From: an uncultured Devosia sp. | GTDB lineage: Bacteria; Pseudomonadota; Alphaproteobacteria; Rhizobiales; Devosiaceae | Assembly: GCF_963517015.1 (NCBI RefSeq) | Contig: NZ_CAUQDV010000001.1 | Location: 62,001 to 126,000 of the forward strand | Direction: 5' to 3' | Length of the DNA: 64,000 nucleotides | Shown here: piece after piece, positions 22,403 through 30,746 of the stretch | How positions within the stretch are numbered: position 1 is the stretch's first letter | Layout: the number at the start of each line of letters is the position of its first letter | Position numbers and translations under genes: made by a program | The notes under the pieces: model-generated | Seen by the model: the letters and a program-made list of their open reading frames with translations, nothing else | The model's database searches: none | Told to the model about the DNA's origin: nothing

Positions 22403-22508
22403 ACGCCCTGAAATGACCCTGCCACCTTGGGTGGAACACTCTATTTTGGTGTTCTTTCCGTCGTTGACCAGATTACTTTAGAGGGTGGATTTTGGGGCCG
22501 CAACCGTG

Positions 22509-22608
22509 GAATCAGCAAAATGAGGGCTTGACTCTGAGGTTGTATTTTTGGCTTCCGCAGCCCTCCAAAAAACCTTCCGAGCAAGGGTCTGTGACTCAAG
22601 GCAGAATC
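22509..22608. promoter_or_regulatory. Cluster of four GANTC (CcrM-type) sites upstream of dnaA
   Basis: GAATC at 22509, GACTC at 22530, GACTC at 22593 and GAATC at 22604. By eye, no other GANTC is present in the rest of the dnaA-rpsT gap. GANTC is the CcrM methylation site of Alphaproteobacteria; in Caulobacter its methylation state affects dnaA expression. One site per about 256 bp is expected by chance. Confidence 0.5.
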
Positions 22609-22832
22609 TCGTCACACACCGTCATCGAAGGGTAAAAATATTATTTCCGTGACAGTCGTTTTTTATCTTCCAGCGCGCAGGGAACCATCCTCAACCACGC
22701 CATAGACCATATCTAACTTATTGATATGTCTAGAGAAGGACAAAAGGCCGACGACGCTGCGACAGGGGGTCGCTGGTGTCACGTACGCGACACAAAACTG
22801 TCAAATCGGAAAAAGCTTGCGCTCACACCGAC

Positions 22833-22860
22833 AAAGAAAATGGGCCCCTTGCGGGACCCA
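22833..22860 (-). terminator. Rho-independent terminator of rpsT
   Basis: In the leftward direction: TGGGTCCC, GCAA loop, GGGGCCCA, then TTTTCTTTG. Eight-pair stem with one G-U. It lies about 50 bases after the rpsT stop codon. Confidence 0.85.
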
Positions 22861-22909
22861 ATTTCATCTACCGCCGGCTGCCAGTCAATCGGCGCCGCGG
22901 CTACTTGTC

Positions 22910-23176
22910 TTAGGCGCTCAGAGCCTTAACACGGCTGTTGAGGCGGGAGATCTTGCGGGCTGCCAGGTTGGCATGGATGATGCCCTTGGTCGAAGCGCGG
23001 TTGATCTCGGGAGCGGCTGCATTGAGCGCTTCCATGGCGACCTTGTGGTCACCGGCAACAATGGCTTCTTCAACCTTGCGGATGAAGGTGCGGACGCGCG
23101 AGCGGCGCGACTTGTTGACCGCGGTGCGGGCTTCGATCTTGCGGGTAGCCTTTTTGGCTGAAGGCGTATTGGCCAT
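22910..23176 (-). CDS. rpsT: 30S ribosomal protein S20
   Basis: 88 aa, the normal length. Begins MANTPSAKKATRKIEARTAV and continues with NKSRRSRVRTFIRKVEEAI and STKGIIHANLAARKISRL, all hallmark S20 sequence. It binds 16S rRNA early in 30S assembly. The start at 23176 is fixed by the conserved MANTxSAKK N-terminus; the frame remains open upstream. It lies next to dnaA, as in many Alphaproteobacteria. Confidence 0.98.
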   Translation of the reverse strand: MANTPSAKKATRKIEARTAVNKSRRSRVRTFIRKVEEAIVAGDHKVAMEALNAAAPEINRASTKGIIHANLAARKISRLNSRVKALSA

Positions 23177-23330
23177 AACGGTCCTCTTGGCGTCCAACCG
23201 GCCGTTAGCGCTCGAAAGTCGCAGGCGTCCGGAGATAAAATGAAATCGGCGGCACATCGACTGCCGCCAAGTTGGGGCGGTCTATAGGGGATGGGGCGGC
23301 AAGCGTCAACTGGATTCAGCCAAGCACAGG

Positions 23331-24218
23331 TCAGGGTTTCTTCTGGCACACGGGGCAGAAGAAGGTGGAACGGCCCGACTGGACGATGCGCTGGATCGTG
23401 CCTGAGCAGAGCGGCGTAGGGCAAGGCTCTCCTTCCCGGTCGTAAACGGCAAAGCGGTGCTGGAAATAGCCCGAGCCGCCCTCGGCATTGCGGAAGTCAC
23501 GCAGCGTCGAGCCGCCAACCTCGATGGCCTCCACGAGGACCTGCCGCACGGCATGGGCGAGGTCTTCGAGCGCGACCTTGGGCTTGCCCTTGGCGGTGAC
23601 CAGCGTGCCGGCCAGCACTGTGGGCAGGATATGGCTGCGATGCAGCGCCTCGGCGACATAGATATTGCCCAGGCCCGCCACCACGCGCTGATCGAGCAGG
23701 GCCGCCTTGATCGGCGTCTTCTTGGCCTTGAACTTGTCGGCCATTTCATCGGCATTGAAGTCATTGCCCAATGGCTCGGGCCCGAGACCCTTGAGATAGG
23801 GGCTGTCCTCGATGTCGTCATAGAGGTCGATGAAGCCAAAACGGCGCGGGTCGGCATAGATGAGATGGCTCTTGCCGTGCTCGGGATGGGAAATGTCCCA
23901 GACCATATGGTCATGCCTGGGCTCGGTGCCCGGTTCGTAGTAACGCGGCGGCTTGTCGATACCATGTTCGGCAAAGCGCCAGGAGCCGGTCATGCCCAGA
24001 TGGCTGAGGACGGTCCTGCCATTGTCGAGCTGGATCAGGAGATATTTGGCGCGGCGGCCGACCGAGGTAATGGTGGCGCCTTCAATGGATTTCGCCAGGT
24101 CTTCCGGAAAGGGGAAGCGCAGATTGGGCCGGTTGAGCGTGACCTTGTCGATGCGGGCGCCGGTAATCCAGGGCTCAAGCCCGCGGCGGACGGTTTCGAC
24201 CTCTGGTAGTTCGGGCAT
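23331..24218 (-). CDS. mutM: Formamidopyrimidine-DNA glycosylase (Fpg/MutM)
   Basis: 295 aa. Base-excision glycosylase/AP lyase for 8-oxoguanine. The N-terminus MPELPEVETVRRGLEPW carries catalytic P2 and E3, which fixes the start at 24218. K58 (GRRAKYLL) and the H2TH region (GLGNIYVAEALHRSHI) are present. The C-terminal zinc finger uses C266, C271, C288 and C291 (CPTPLCSGTI and FFCPVCQ). It diverges from ubiE with 93 bp between them. Confidence 0.97.
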   Translation of the reverse strand: MPELPEVETVRRGLEPWITGARIDKVTLNRPNLRFPFPEDLAKSIEGATITSVGRRAKYLLIQLDNGRTVLSHLGMTGSWRFAEHGIDKPPRYYEPGTEPRHDHMVWDISHPEHGKSHLIYADPRRFGFIDLYDDIEDSPYLKGLGPEPLGNDFNADEMADKFKAKKTPIKAALLDQRVVAGLGNIYVAEALHRSHILPTVLAGTLVTAKGKPKVALEDLAHAVRQVLVEAIEVGGSTLRDFRNAEGGSGYFQHRFAVYDREGEPCPTPLCSGTIQRIVQSGRSTFFCPVCQKKP

Positions 24219-24311
24219 TGGCTTCTCTTTTACCTGTGCGTCTTTGTGCCATGGCAAAGCCGGATTGGGTTGAATATGGTGCGCGCCAGCAAAAACCTAT
24301 AGGCGATAGCC

Positions 24312-25076
24312 ATGACCAACGCGCAAGAAACCACTCATTTCGGCGAGCAGACCGTGGCGATGGACGACAAGCAGGGCATGGTCAACGCCGTGTTCCACAA
24401 TGTCGCCACCCGCTACGACCTGATGAACGACCTGATGAGCGTGGGGGTTCACCGCCTCTGGAAAGACGCCATGGTCAACGAGCTGGCGCCGCCGAGGACG
24501 GGAACGCGGCCCTATCGGGTGCTCGACATGGCTGGCGGCACCGGCGACATCGGCGAGCGCATCATCAACGCCTCGGTCGGCTATGCCGAAGTTACCGTCA
24601 GCGACATCAATGCGGACATGCTGCGCGTCGGTGCCGAGCGGGCGAAAAGCTGGCGCTATCCGGCGCAGGCCAAGTTCGTCGAGGCCAATGCCGAGGAATT
24701 GCCCTTCGAGGACAACAGCTTCGACGCCTATACGATCGCCTTCGGCATTCGCAATGTGCCGCGTGTGCAGAAGGCGCTGAACGAGGCGCATCGCGTGCTC
24801 AAGCGCGGCGGGCGCCTGCTCGTGCTGGAGTTCAGCCAGGTCGACGTGCCGGGATTTGACGCCTTCTACAAGCTCTACTCGGACCGGCTGATCCCGCCGA
24901 TGGGCAAGGTCGTGACCGGCGACAGCCAGCCCTACCAGTATTTCATCGAGTCGATCCGCAAGTTCCCGGCGCCGCCGGCCTTCTCGTCGATGATCGGCCA
25001 GGCCGGCTTCAAGCGGGTCAAGCACCAGAGCTTTACCGGCAATATCGCCACGCTGTTTTCCGGGTGGAAGATCTAG
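24312..25076 (+). CDS. ubiE: Ubiquinone/menaquinone biosynthesis C-methyltransferase UbiE
   Basis: 254 aa. SAM-dependent C-methylation of the quinone ring in ubiquinone synthesis. Family signatures: NVATRYDLMNDLMSVGVHRL, the SAM motif LDMAGGTGDIGERI, and FGIRNVPRVQKALNEAHRVL. It ends LFSGWKI, close to the usual family end. ubiB follows after three bases, so the two are surely co-transcribed. Confidence 0.97.
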   Translation: MTNAQETTHFGEQTVAMDDKQGMVNAVFHNVATRYDLMNDLMSVGVHRLWKDAMVNELAPPRTGTRPYRVLDMAGGTGDIGERIINASVGYAEVTVSDINADMLRVGAERAKSWRYPAQAKFVEANAEELPFEDNSFDAYTIAFGIRNVPRVQKALNEAHRVLKRGGRLLVLEFSQVDVPGFDAFYKLYSDRLIPPMGKVVTGDSQPYQYFIESIRKFPAPPAFSSMIGQAGFKRVKHQSFTGNIATLFSGWKI

Positions 25077-25079
25077 CCG

Positions 25080-26627
25080 ATGATTTTGAGTGCCTATTAT
25101 CGCCTGTTCCGCGCGGGTTTCGTCCTGGCGCGCGAGGGTGCGCTATCGATCGTTTCGGAACTGCCGCCGGCGCTGGCGCCGCTCAAGTTCGGCATCTGGC
25201 TCGGTCGCCTGGTCGAACGCCCCAGCGTGCGCAAGACCGGCCATGTCGAGCGGCTCAACAAGGCGCTCAACCGCCTCGGCCCGACCTATGTGAAGTTCGG
25301 CCAGACCCTGGCCACGCGCCCCGATGTCGTCGGCCCCAAGATTGCCAATGATCTTGCCGGGCTGCAGGACAAGATGGAGCCCTTCGATCCGGCGCTGGTT
25401 CCGGGCATATTGAGCCTGGCGCTGGGCGACAAGGCGGCGGAGCTGCTGGAACTGTCGCCGCCCGTGGCAGCGGCCTCGATTGCGCAGGTGCACAAGGCCC
25501 GGCTGAAGCCGGCAGGCGGGATTGCCAGGACGGTTGCCGTCAAGGTGCTGCGGCCCGGCGTTGAAGCCCGCTTCATGGCCGATATCGAGAGCTTCTATGC
25601 CGCTGCGCGCCTGGCGGAAGGTTTCGTGCGTTCCACCCGCCGGCTGCGGCCAATGGATGTGGTGGAGACGCTCGATCGCTCAGCCCGTCTGGAGCTCGAC
25701 CTGCGGCTCGAGGCTGCCGCCATTTCGGAAATGACCGAGAATATCAAGGATGACGAAGGCTTCGTCATTCCCGAGGTCTCCTGGGATCATATCGCGCAGA
25801 ATGTGCTGACCACGACCTGGGTGGACGGCATTCCAATCCGCGATCACGCCGCACTCGATGCAGCAGGCGTTGATCGCAAGGCGCTGGCTTCAAAGGTCCT
25901 GCAAAACTTCCTCAAGCATGCCATTCGCGACGGCTTCTTTCACGCCGACATGCATCCGGGCAACCTGTTCGCCGATCCGCGCACAGGCGATGTGATCGCG
26001 GTCGATTTCGGCATCATGGGCCGGATCAATCGCAAGGAACGCCGCTTCCTCGCCGACATCCTCTATGGCTTCATCACCCGCAATTATCGTCTTGTGGCGG
26101 AGCGGCATTTCGATATCGGCTATGTGCCCAAGGACCAGTCGGTCGACGATTTCGCGCTGGCGATCCGCTCTATCGGCGAGCCGCTGCATGGTCGCACGGC
26201 CAGCGATATTTCCATGGCCAAGGTCCTGGGGCAGCTGTTCACTATCACCGACCTGTTCTCGATGCAGACGCGGCCCGAACTGGTGCTGCTGCAGAAGTCC
26301 ATGGTGCTGGTCGAGGGCGTCGCCCGCGCGCTCGATCCCGATCTTGATATCTGGACCGTGGCCGAGCCGGTCGTTGGCGACTGGCTGCGCAAGGAAGAGG
26401 GCCCGCTGGGGCGCTTCGAAGATATCAAGGACCACTTCAAGACCATTGCCGAGGCCGCAGGCCGCTTGCCGGTGATCGCCGCGCAGGCGGAACTGGCGCT
26501 GGCCGACTATCATGCCAACAAGGCCAAGCCGCGAGACCTCTTGATGCGGCGCGCGATCCTTGGCCTGATGGGCCTTGGTGCGATCGTGCTGCTGGTCGGC
26601 CTCTATCGCCTGCTGACCATGTCCTGA
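25080..26627 (+). CDS. ubiB: UbiB/ADCK-family atypical kinase for ubiquinone biosynthesis
   Basis: 515 aa. Atypical protein-kinase-like ATPase needed for ubiquinone production, peripheral to or anchored in the membrane. The KxGQ motif is at 72-75 (VKFGQTLATRP). The Ala-rich loop is AAASIAQVHKA. The catalytic region reads GFFHADMHPGNLF and VIAVDFGIMG. A C-terminal hydrophobic helix (GLMGLGAIVLLVGLYRLL) is a likely membrane anchor. Directly coupled to ubiE. Confidence 0.96.
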   Translation: MILSAYYRLFRAGFVLAREGALSIVSELPPALAPLKFGIWLGRLVERPSVRKTGHVERLNKALNRLGPTYVKFGQTLATRPDVVGPKIANDLAGLQDKMEPFDPALVPGILSLALGDKAAELLELSPPVAAASIAQVHKARLKPAGGIARTVAVKVLRPGVEARFMADIESFYAAARLAEGFVRSTRRLRPMDVVETLDRSARLELDLRLEAAAISEMTENIKDDEGFVIPEVSWDHIAQNVLTTTWVDGIPIRDHAALDAAGVDRKALASKVLQNFLKHAIRDGFFHADMHPGNLFADPRTGDVIAVDFGIMGRINRKERRFLADILYGFITRNYRLVAERHFDIGYVPKDQSVDDFALAIRSIGEPLHGRTASDISMAKVLGQLFTITDLFSMQTRPELVLLQKSMVLVEGVARALDPDLDIWTVAEPVVGDWLRKEEGPLGRFEDIKDHFKTIAEAAGRLPVIAAQAELALADYHANKAKPRDLLMRRAILGLMGLGAIVLLVGLYRLLTMS

Positions 26628-26678
26628 AGGTCATGTTCTGCGCTATAGAAGCGGCTTAGACCTGATTTGGGATTGTTG

Positions 26679-27395
26679 ATGGGCAGACCTGCCAAAGTCA
26701 TTATCACGCTTCTGCTCGGCTTCAGCCTTGGCGGTTGCGTGGATGCCAGCCTCGATGTGGCGCTGACCAGCGCCAGCACGGCGAGCGCCACGCTGACGCA
26801 GGAAATGCGGCCAGACGCCTATGTCGCTACGGGCGTGGTCGACGCCATCGGCGGCGAGACTTGGTTGGCCGGCATGAAGGCCGTCGAGGATGCCGAAAAG
26901 GCCATTGTCGATACCGAGGCCAATGGCAAGGATGCGTCCAGCATCATCGTGCCACCCGCGCCGGAGCCCTATTATTTCGTGGCCGACAGTTTCTGCACGC
27001 GCGGCGGACGGATGCTGGAGCGCGTCGATGGCGGGGCGACCTGCATGGATTCGAGCGAAGGCGCCTTTGCCGAGATTTTCCTGGGCGCGCTGGACGACCA
27101 GATCGAATTTGTGCCGCAAGCGGACGGAAGCGTGCGTATTTCGCTGCCCACCGCGCAAATTCAGCGCGCCATTGCCGGCGAGATGGACATTACGCAGGAG
27201 TCCGCAATCATCACCCCTGCCCTGTTCAAGGATCGCAAGATCACGCTCAGATTCTCTGGCGATGCCGTCACCGATACGAATATGAAGCTGGCAAAGGACG
27301 AGAAATCCGCCAGCCAGACCATTCTCATCCTCGATCTCCTCTCCGGCACGGCAGACCTGCCTGCCGAATATTATGCTGTGGTACGTGCCCCATGA
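26679..27395 (+). CDS. Putative lipoprotein of unknown function
   Basis: 238 aa. N-terminus MGRPAKVIITLLLGFSLGGC contains a lipobox (SLGGC), so it is probably lipid-anchored. The mature part has FVADSFCTRGGRMLERVDGG and TCMDSS cysteines and a Ser/Thr-rich C-terminal half; I recognise no family. The ATG at 26679 is chosen over an in-frame TTG 12 bases upstream. Its stop overlaps the dut start by four bases (ATGA), so it is translationally coupled into the ubiE-ubiB-dut operon. In many rhizobia the gene between ubiB and dut is coaBC instead. Confidence 0.65.
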   Translation: MGRPAKVIITLLLGFSLGGCVDASLDVALTSASTASATLTQEMRPDAYVATGVVDAIGGETWLAGMKAVEDAEKAIVDTEANGKDASSIIVPPAPEPYYFVADSFCTRGGRMLERVDGGATCMDSSEGAFAEIFLGALDDQIEFVPQADGSVRISLPTAQIQRAIAGEMDITQESAIITPALFKDRKITLRFSGDAVTDTNMKLAKDEKSASQTILILDLLSGTADLPAEYYAVVRAP

Positions 27396-27856
27396 ATGCT
27401 GCGACGCCTGTTTCCGTAAATGTCCGTTTTCTTGCGCATGGCGCGGGACTTCCCCTGCCGAAGCAGCAGACGGCGGGCGCAGCCGGGCTTGACCTGATGG
27501 CAGCGATTGCCGAGGGCGAGGTGCTGGAAATTGCGCCCGGCGATTATGCCAAGGTTCCGACCGGGCTCGCGATGGCCTTGCCGGAAGGCTATGAGGGCCA
27601 GGTCCGCCCCCGCTCGGGCCTTGCAGCCAAGCATGGCGTGACGGTGCTCAACAGCCCCGGAACCGTCGATGCCGACTATCGCGGGGAAATCATGGTGCTG
27701 CTGATCAACCACGGCAAGGAGCCTTTTGCCCTTCGCCGCGGCGAGCGCATTGCGCAGATGGTGGTGGCACCTGTCAGCACAGTGACGCTGGTCGGGGTGG
27801 AAACACTGGATGAGACGGCGCGCGGCGAGGGCGGGCATGGTTCGACCGGCCGCTGA
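27392..27856 (+). CDS. dut: dUTP diphosphatase
   Basis: 154 aa. Trimeric dUTPase that hydrolyses dUTP to dUMP and PPi. Motifs in order: AGAAGLDLMAA (I), RPRSGLAAKHGVTVLNSPGT (II/III region), VDADYRGEIMVLLIN, RIAQMVVAPV (IV), and the glycine-rich arm RGEGGHGSTGR (V). Length is typical. Start fixed by the ATGA overlap with the lipoprotein gene. It overlaps the following moeB-like gene by 20 bases. Confidence 0.97.
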   Translation: MNAATPVSVNVRFLAHGAGLPLPKQQTAGAAGLDLMAAIAEGEVLEIAPGDYAKVPTGLAMALPEGYEGQVRPRSGLAAKHGVTVLNSPGTVDADYRGEIMVLLINHGKEPFALRRGERIAQMVVAPVSTVTLVGVETLDETARGEGGHGSTGR

Positions 27857-28562
27857 CCCGCTTTCGCCCGACGAAGTCAAACGCTACGCCCGCCATCTGA
27901 CCCTCAAGGGCATGGGCGGCGCGGGACAGCAGGCGCTGAAACGGGCAAAAGTGCTGGTCGTGGGCGCGGGCGGCCTCGGTAGTCCGGTGATTGCCTATCT
28001 GGCAGGTGCCGGGGTCGGGACGCTGGGCATTGTCGATCAAGACACGGTATCGCTGAGCAATCTGCATCGACAGGTCATTCACAGCGAGAGTGGCGCCGGC
28101 AAGGCCGAGAGTGCAGCGCGCTTCGCTCGCGGGCTCAATCCACATGTCAACGTGGTCGTTCATGACATCGCGCTGTCAGCGGCTAATGCCGGCACGCTAT
28201 TGGCTGGCTACCATCTCGTGCTGGACGGTACGGATAATCTCGTCACCCGCCGGGCAGTCGCTGCTGCCTGCGAGACGCTCGACTTGCCCCTGGTTTCTGG
28301 TGCCGTGTCGATGTTCGATGGGCAGGTGACCGTATTCGCGCCGGGCGGCCCGCGCTTTGCCGACCTCTATCCCGCCGAAGCCGATGACGGCGATCTGCCA
28401 TCCTGCGAGGCTACGGGCGTTCTGGGGCCGTTGACCGGCGTCATCGGCACGCTGATGGCCATGGAGGCGATCAAGCTGCTGACCGGTATTGGCGAGCCGC
28501 TGATCGGGCGCGTCCTGACCTATGACGGCCAGGGTGCGCGGTTTTCGGAGTTTTCGTATTAG
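27837..28562 (+). CDS. MoeB/ThiF-type adenylyltransferase lacking zinc cysteines
   Basis: 241 aa. E1-like enzyme that adenylates the C-terminus of a sulfur carrier (MoaD or ThiS type). The nucleotide-binding loop is VLVVGAGGLGSPVIAYLAGA. D130 (VLDGTDN) aligns with the Mg/ATP aspartate of MoeB, and C190 lies in SCEATGVLGP. The CxxC normally found near GPCYRCLFP is replaced by GPRFADLYP (residues 171-179). The second CxxC near the C-terminus is also missing; the protein ends in RFSEFSY without a rhodanese domain. MoeB versus ThiF role is unresolved. Confidence 0.85.
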   Translation: MVRPAADPLSPDEVKRYARHLTLKGMGGAGQQALKRAKVLVVGAGGLGSPVIAYLAGAGVGTLGIVDQDTVSLSNLHRQVIHSESGAGKAESAARFARGLNPHVNVVVHDIALSAANAGTLLAGYHLVLDGTDNLVTRRAVAAACETLDLPLVSGAVSMFDGQVTVFAPGGPRFADLYPAEADDGDLPSCEATGVLGPLTGVIGTLMAMEAIKLLTGIGEPLIGRVLTYDGQGARFSEFSY

Positions 28563-28584
28563 TTTGAGTGGAGCCGCACCCACG

Positions 28585-28712
28585 GTGTCACCCCGGCCTT
28601 GAGCCGGGGCCCATCTCGAGATCAAACCACGGCCGCAAGGTGGATCGAACGAACCAGCTCGCGGCTGGCCATCCATCTCAGGATGGGTCCCGGCTCAAGG
28701 CCGGGATGACAT
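28585..28712. repeat. Rhizobial-type palindromic repeat (GTCAYCCCGGCCTTGAGCCGG family)
   Basis: Inverted arms of 37 bp, 28585-28621 and 28676-28712, match at most positions. Both carry CCCGGCCTTGAGCCGGG inside, and the spacer is 54 bp. It occupies the gap between the convergent moeB-like and fabB genes. This sequence style is a very common intergenic palindrome in Hyphomicrobiales genomes. It may act as a bidirectional transcription stop. Confidence 0.85.
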
Positions 28713-28743
28713 CGTGCTTGTTGCTGTCTCAGTGGCCGAGGTA

Positions 28744-29970
28744 TCAGGCGTCGGGGTGCTTGAAGACCAGGGCTGCATTGGTGCCGCCGAAGCCGAAGGA
28801 ATTGCTCAGCACTACGCCCAGATCGACATTGTCGCGGCGCTGGCGGAGAATCGGCATGTCCTCGAAGGCCGGGTCGATCACGTCGATATTGGCGCTTTCG
28901 GCGATGAAGCGGTGCTTCATCATCAGGATCGAATAGATCGATTCATGCACGCCGGTCGCGCCCTGGCTATGGCCGGTCAGCGACTTGGTCGCCGAGATGG
29001 GCGGGCACTTGTCCTCGTTGCCGAACAGGCTGCGGATGGCTTCGATCTCCTTGAGATCGCCCACCGGGGTCGAGGTCGCATGGGGATTGATGTAGTCGAC
29101 CGTCTGCTTGACGTTGCGCAGCGCCATGCGCATGCAGCGTTCCGCGCCTTCGCCCGAGGGCGCCACCATGTCGACACCGTCCGACGTCGCGCCATAGCCG
29201 ACCAGTTCGGCCCAGATCTTGGCGCCACGAGCCTTGGCATGCTCGTATTCCTCGAGCACGAGCACGCCCGCGCCGCCGGAGATGACGAAGCCGTCGCGGT
29301 TGGCATCATAGGCACGCGAGGCCTTTTCGGGCGTCGCGTTATAGTTCGAGCTCATTGCGCCCATGGCGTCGAACAGGTCGGAAAGCGTCCAGTCCAGATC
29401 CTCGTGGCCACCAGCAAAGACAATGTCCTGCTTGCCCAGCATGATCTGTTCCATGGCATTGCCGATGCAATGCTTGGAGGTCGCGCAGGCGGCGGTGATG
29501 GAATAGTTGATGCCCTTGATGCCGAAGGAGGTCGCCAGCGTCGCCGAGGCGGTCGAACCCATGGCCTTCGGAACGGCCAGCGGGCCAATGCGCTTGGGAG
29601 AGGTGTTCTTGCGCACGATATCGGCCGCTTCGACGATCGTGCGGGTGGAAGCGCCGCCCGAACCCATGACAATGCCCGTCATGGGATTGGAAATGTCGCT
29701 CTCTTCAAGACCCGCGTCGGCGATCGCCTGCTGCATGGCCAGATAGTTCCAGGCCGCGCCCTTGCCCATGAAGCGGGTGACGCGACGGTCCAGCACTTCG
29801 AAGGGATCGAGAATCGGATCGCCCTTCACCTGGCTGCGAAAACCGAGTTCGGCATAGTCAGGCGCGGCAATAATGCCGGGCTTGGCAGCGCGCAGGCTCG
29901 CGGTCACCTCGTCCAGCGTATTGCCGATCGAGGAAATGATACCCATGCCGGTTACGACAACTCGTCTCAT
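28744..29970 (-). CDS. fabB: Beta-ketoacyl-ACP synthase I
   Basis: 408 aa. Elongating condensing enzyme for unsaturated fatty acid synthesis. The active-site nucleophile is C162 in TAACATSKHCIG. The two histidines lie in NPHATSTPVGD and the lysine/histidine region KSLTGHSQGATG. The Gly-rich end is NSFGFGGTNAALVF. Begins MRRVVVTGMGIISSIG. It lies 82 bp downstream of fabA; the fabA-fabB pair next to irr is a conserved rhizobial arrangement. Confidence 0.97.
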   Translation of the reverse strand: MRRVVVTGMGIISSIGNTLDEVTASLRAAKPGIIAAPDYAELGFRSQVKGDPILDPFEVLDRRVTRFMGKGAAWNYLAMQQAIADAGLEESDISNPMTGIVMGSGGASTRTIVEAADIVRKNTSPKRIGPLAVPKAMGSTASATLATSFGIKGINYSITAACATSKHCIGNAMEQIMLGKQDIVFAGGHEDLDWTLSDLFDAMGAMSSNYNATPEKASRAYDANRDGFVISGGAGVLVLEEYEHAKARGAKIWAELVGYGATSDGVDMVAPSGEGAERCMRMALRNVKQTVDYINPHATSTPVGDLKEIEAIRSLFGNEDKCPPISATKSLTGHSQGATGVHESIYSILMMKHRFIAESANIDVIDPAFEDMPILRQRRDNVDLGVVLSNSFGFGGTNAALVFKHPDA

Positions 29971-30052
29971 TGTATCCTCGTGCTCGTCTTGTGCGGGTGT
30001 CTATTGGTTCGACACCTCATTTAGGAAGAAGATGGGCCCAACTTAAGGCCGA

Positions 30053-30571
30053 TCAGGCAGCTTTCTGCGTGTCGGTAAACAGACCAACGCGCAGATCCTT
30101 GGCTTCGTAGATCAAATTACCGTCAGCCTTGACCCAGCCATCGGCGATACCGAGGGTCAGGCGGCCCTTCATGACGCGCTTGAGGTCGATGCCGTATTCC
30201 ACCAGCTTGACGTCGTCGGTGACCTGGCCGGTGAACTTGATCTCGCCACCGAGGGCGCGACCGCGGCCGGGCTGGCCGATCCAGCCGAGGAAGAAGCCAG
30301 TCATCTGCCAGACGGCATCGAGGCCCAGGCAGCCGGGCATGACGGGATCGCCGATGAAATGGCACTTGAAGAACCAAAGGTCTGGATTGACGTCGAGCTC
30401 GGCGCGGACTTCGCCCTTGCCGTAGGCCCCGCCGGTCTCGGAAATGGTGGTGATGCGATCGAACATCAGCATGGGCGGCGCCGGCAAGCGGGCATCCATC
30501 TGGCCCGGCAACTCGCCACGGCCATGAGCCAACAGCTCATCTTTCCCAAAACTGCTTTGACGCTCGGCCAT
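30053..30571 (-). CDS. fabA: 3-hydroxydecanoyl-ACP dehydratase/isomerase
   Basis: 172 aa. It dehydrates and isomerises C10 acyl-ACP, the branch point to unsaturated fatty acids. Catalytic H71 (FFKCHFIGDPVMPG) and D85 (GCLGLDAVWQM) match E. coli FabA positions 70 and 84. The ATG at 30571 (MAERQSSFGKDELL) is chosen over an in-frame start 15 bases upstream. It diverges from irr, with 175 bp of shared upstream DNA. Confidence 0.97.
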   Translation of the reverse strand: MAERQSSFGKDELLAHGRGELPGQMDARLPAPPMLMFDRITTISETGGAYGKGEVRAELDVNPDLWFFKCHFIGDPVMPGCLGLDAVWQMTGFFLGWIGQPGRGRALGGEIKFTGQVTDDVKLVEYGIDLKRVMKGRLTLGIADGWVKADGNLIYEAKDLRVGLFTDTQKAA

Positions 30572-30746
30572 GCCCTGAACCCCCAATCAACCCTTAAGCT
30601 TTCGTCTCGTATAGATGCAGGGTATGAGGGTCAAGTCAGCCCTCCGGCGCAATCCGCCCACAGGCCTTGCCGCGACTTGTGCGAAATTTCTGCCATAGTT
30701 ATAAGCAAGTGAGCATTTCCCGGCCTTTTCGTCTATCAAGGACCCA

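Larger units (their letters stand above)
22001..22909. other. 909-bp gene-free region between dnaA and rpsT
   Basis: No convincing gene on either strand. The dnaA-proximal half is GC-typical. The rpsT-proximal part, roughly 22440-22730, is clearly more A/T-rich (for example TAAAAATATTATTT near 22632). Contents: two copies of GTGCCAAAACTA (22248 and 22391), four GANTC sites in 100 bp (22509-22608), and the rpsT terminator (22833-22860). I found no perfect TTATCCACA box. It should contain the dnaA promoter and might include, or lie near, a replication origin. That last point is speculative. Confidence 0.6.

Noticed and set aside
22001..22909. Perfect DnaA boxes (TTATCCACA) upstream of dnaA
   Set aside because: None found by reading both strands, so no oriC call was made.
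22721..23161. Open frame crossing the rpsT terminator on the plus strand
   Set aside because: It runs antisense through rpsT and has no recognisable domain.
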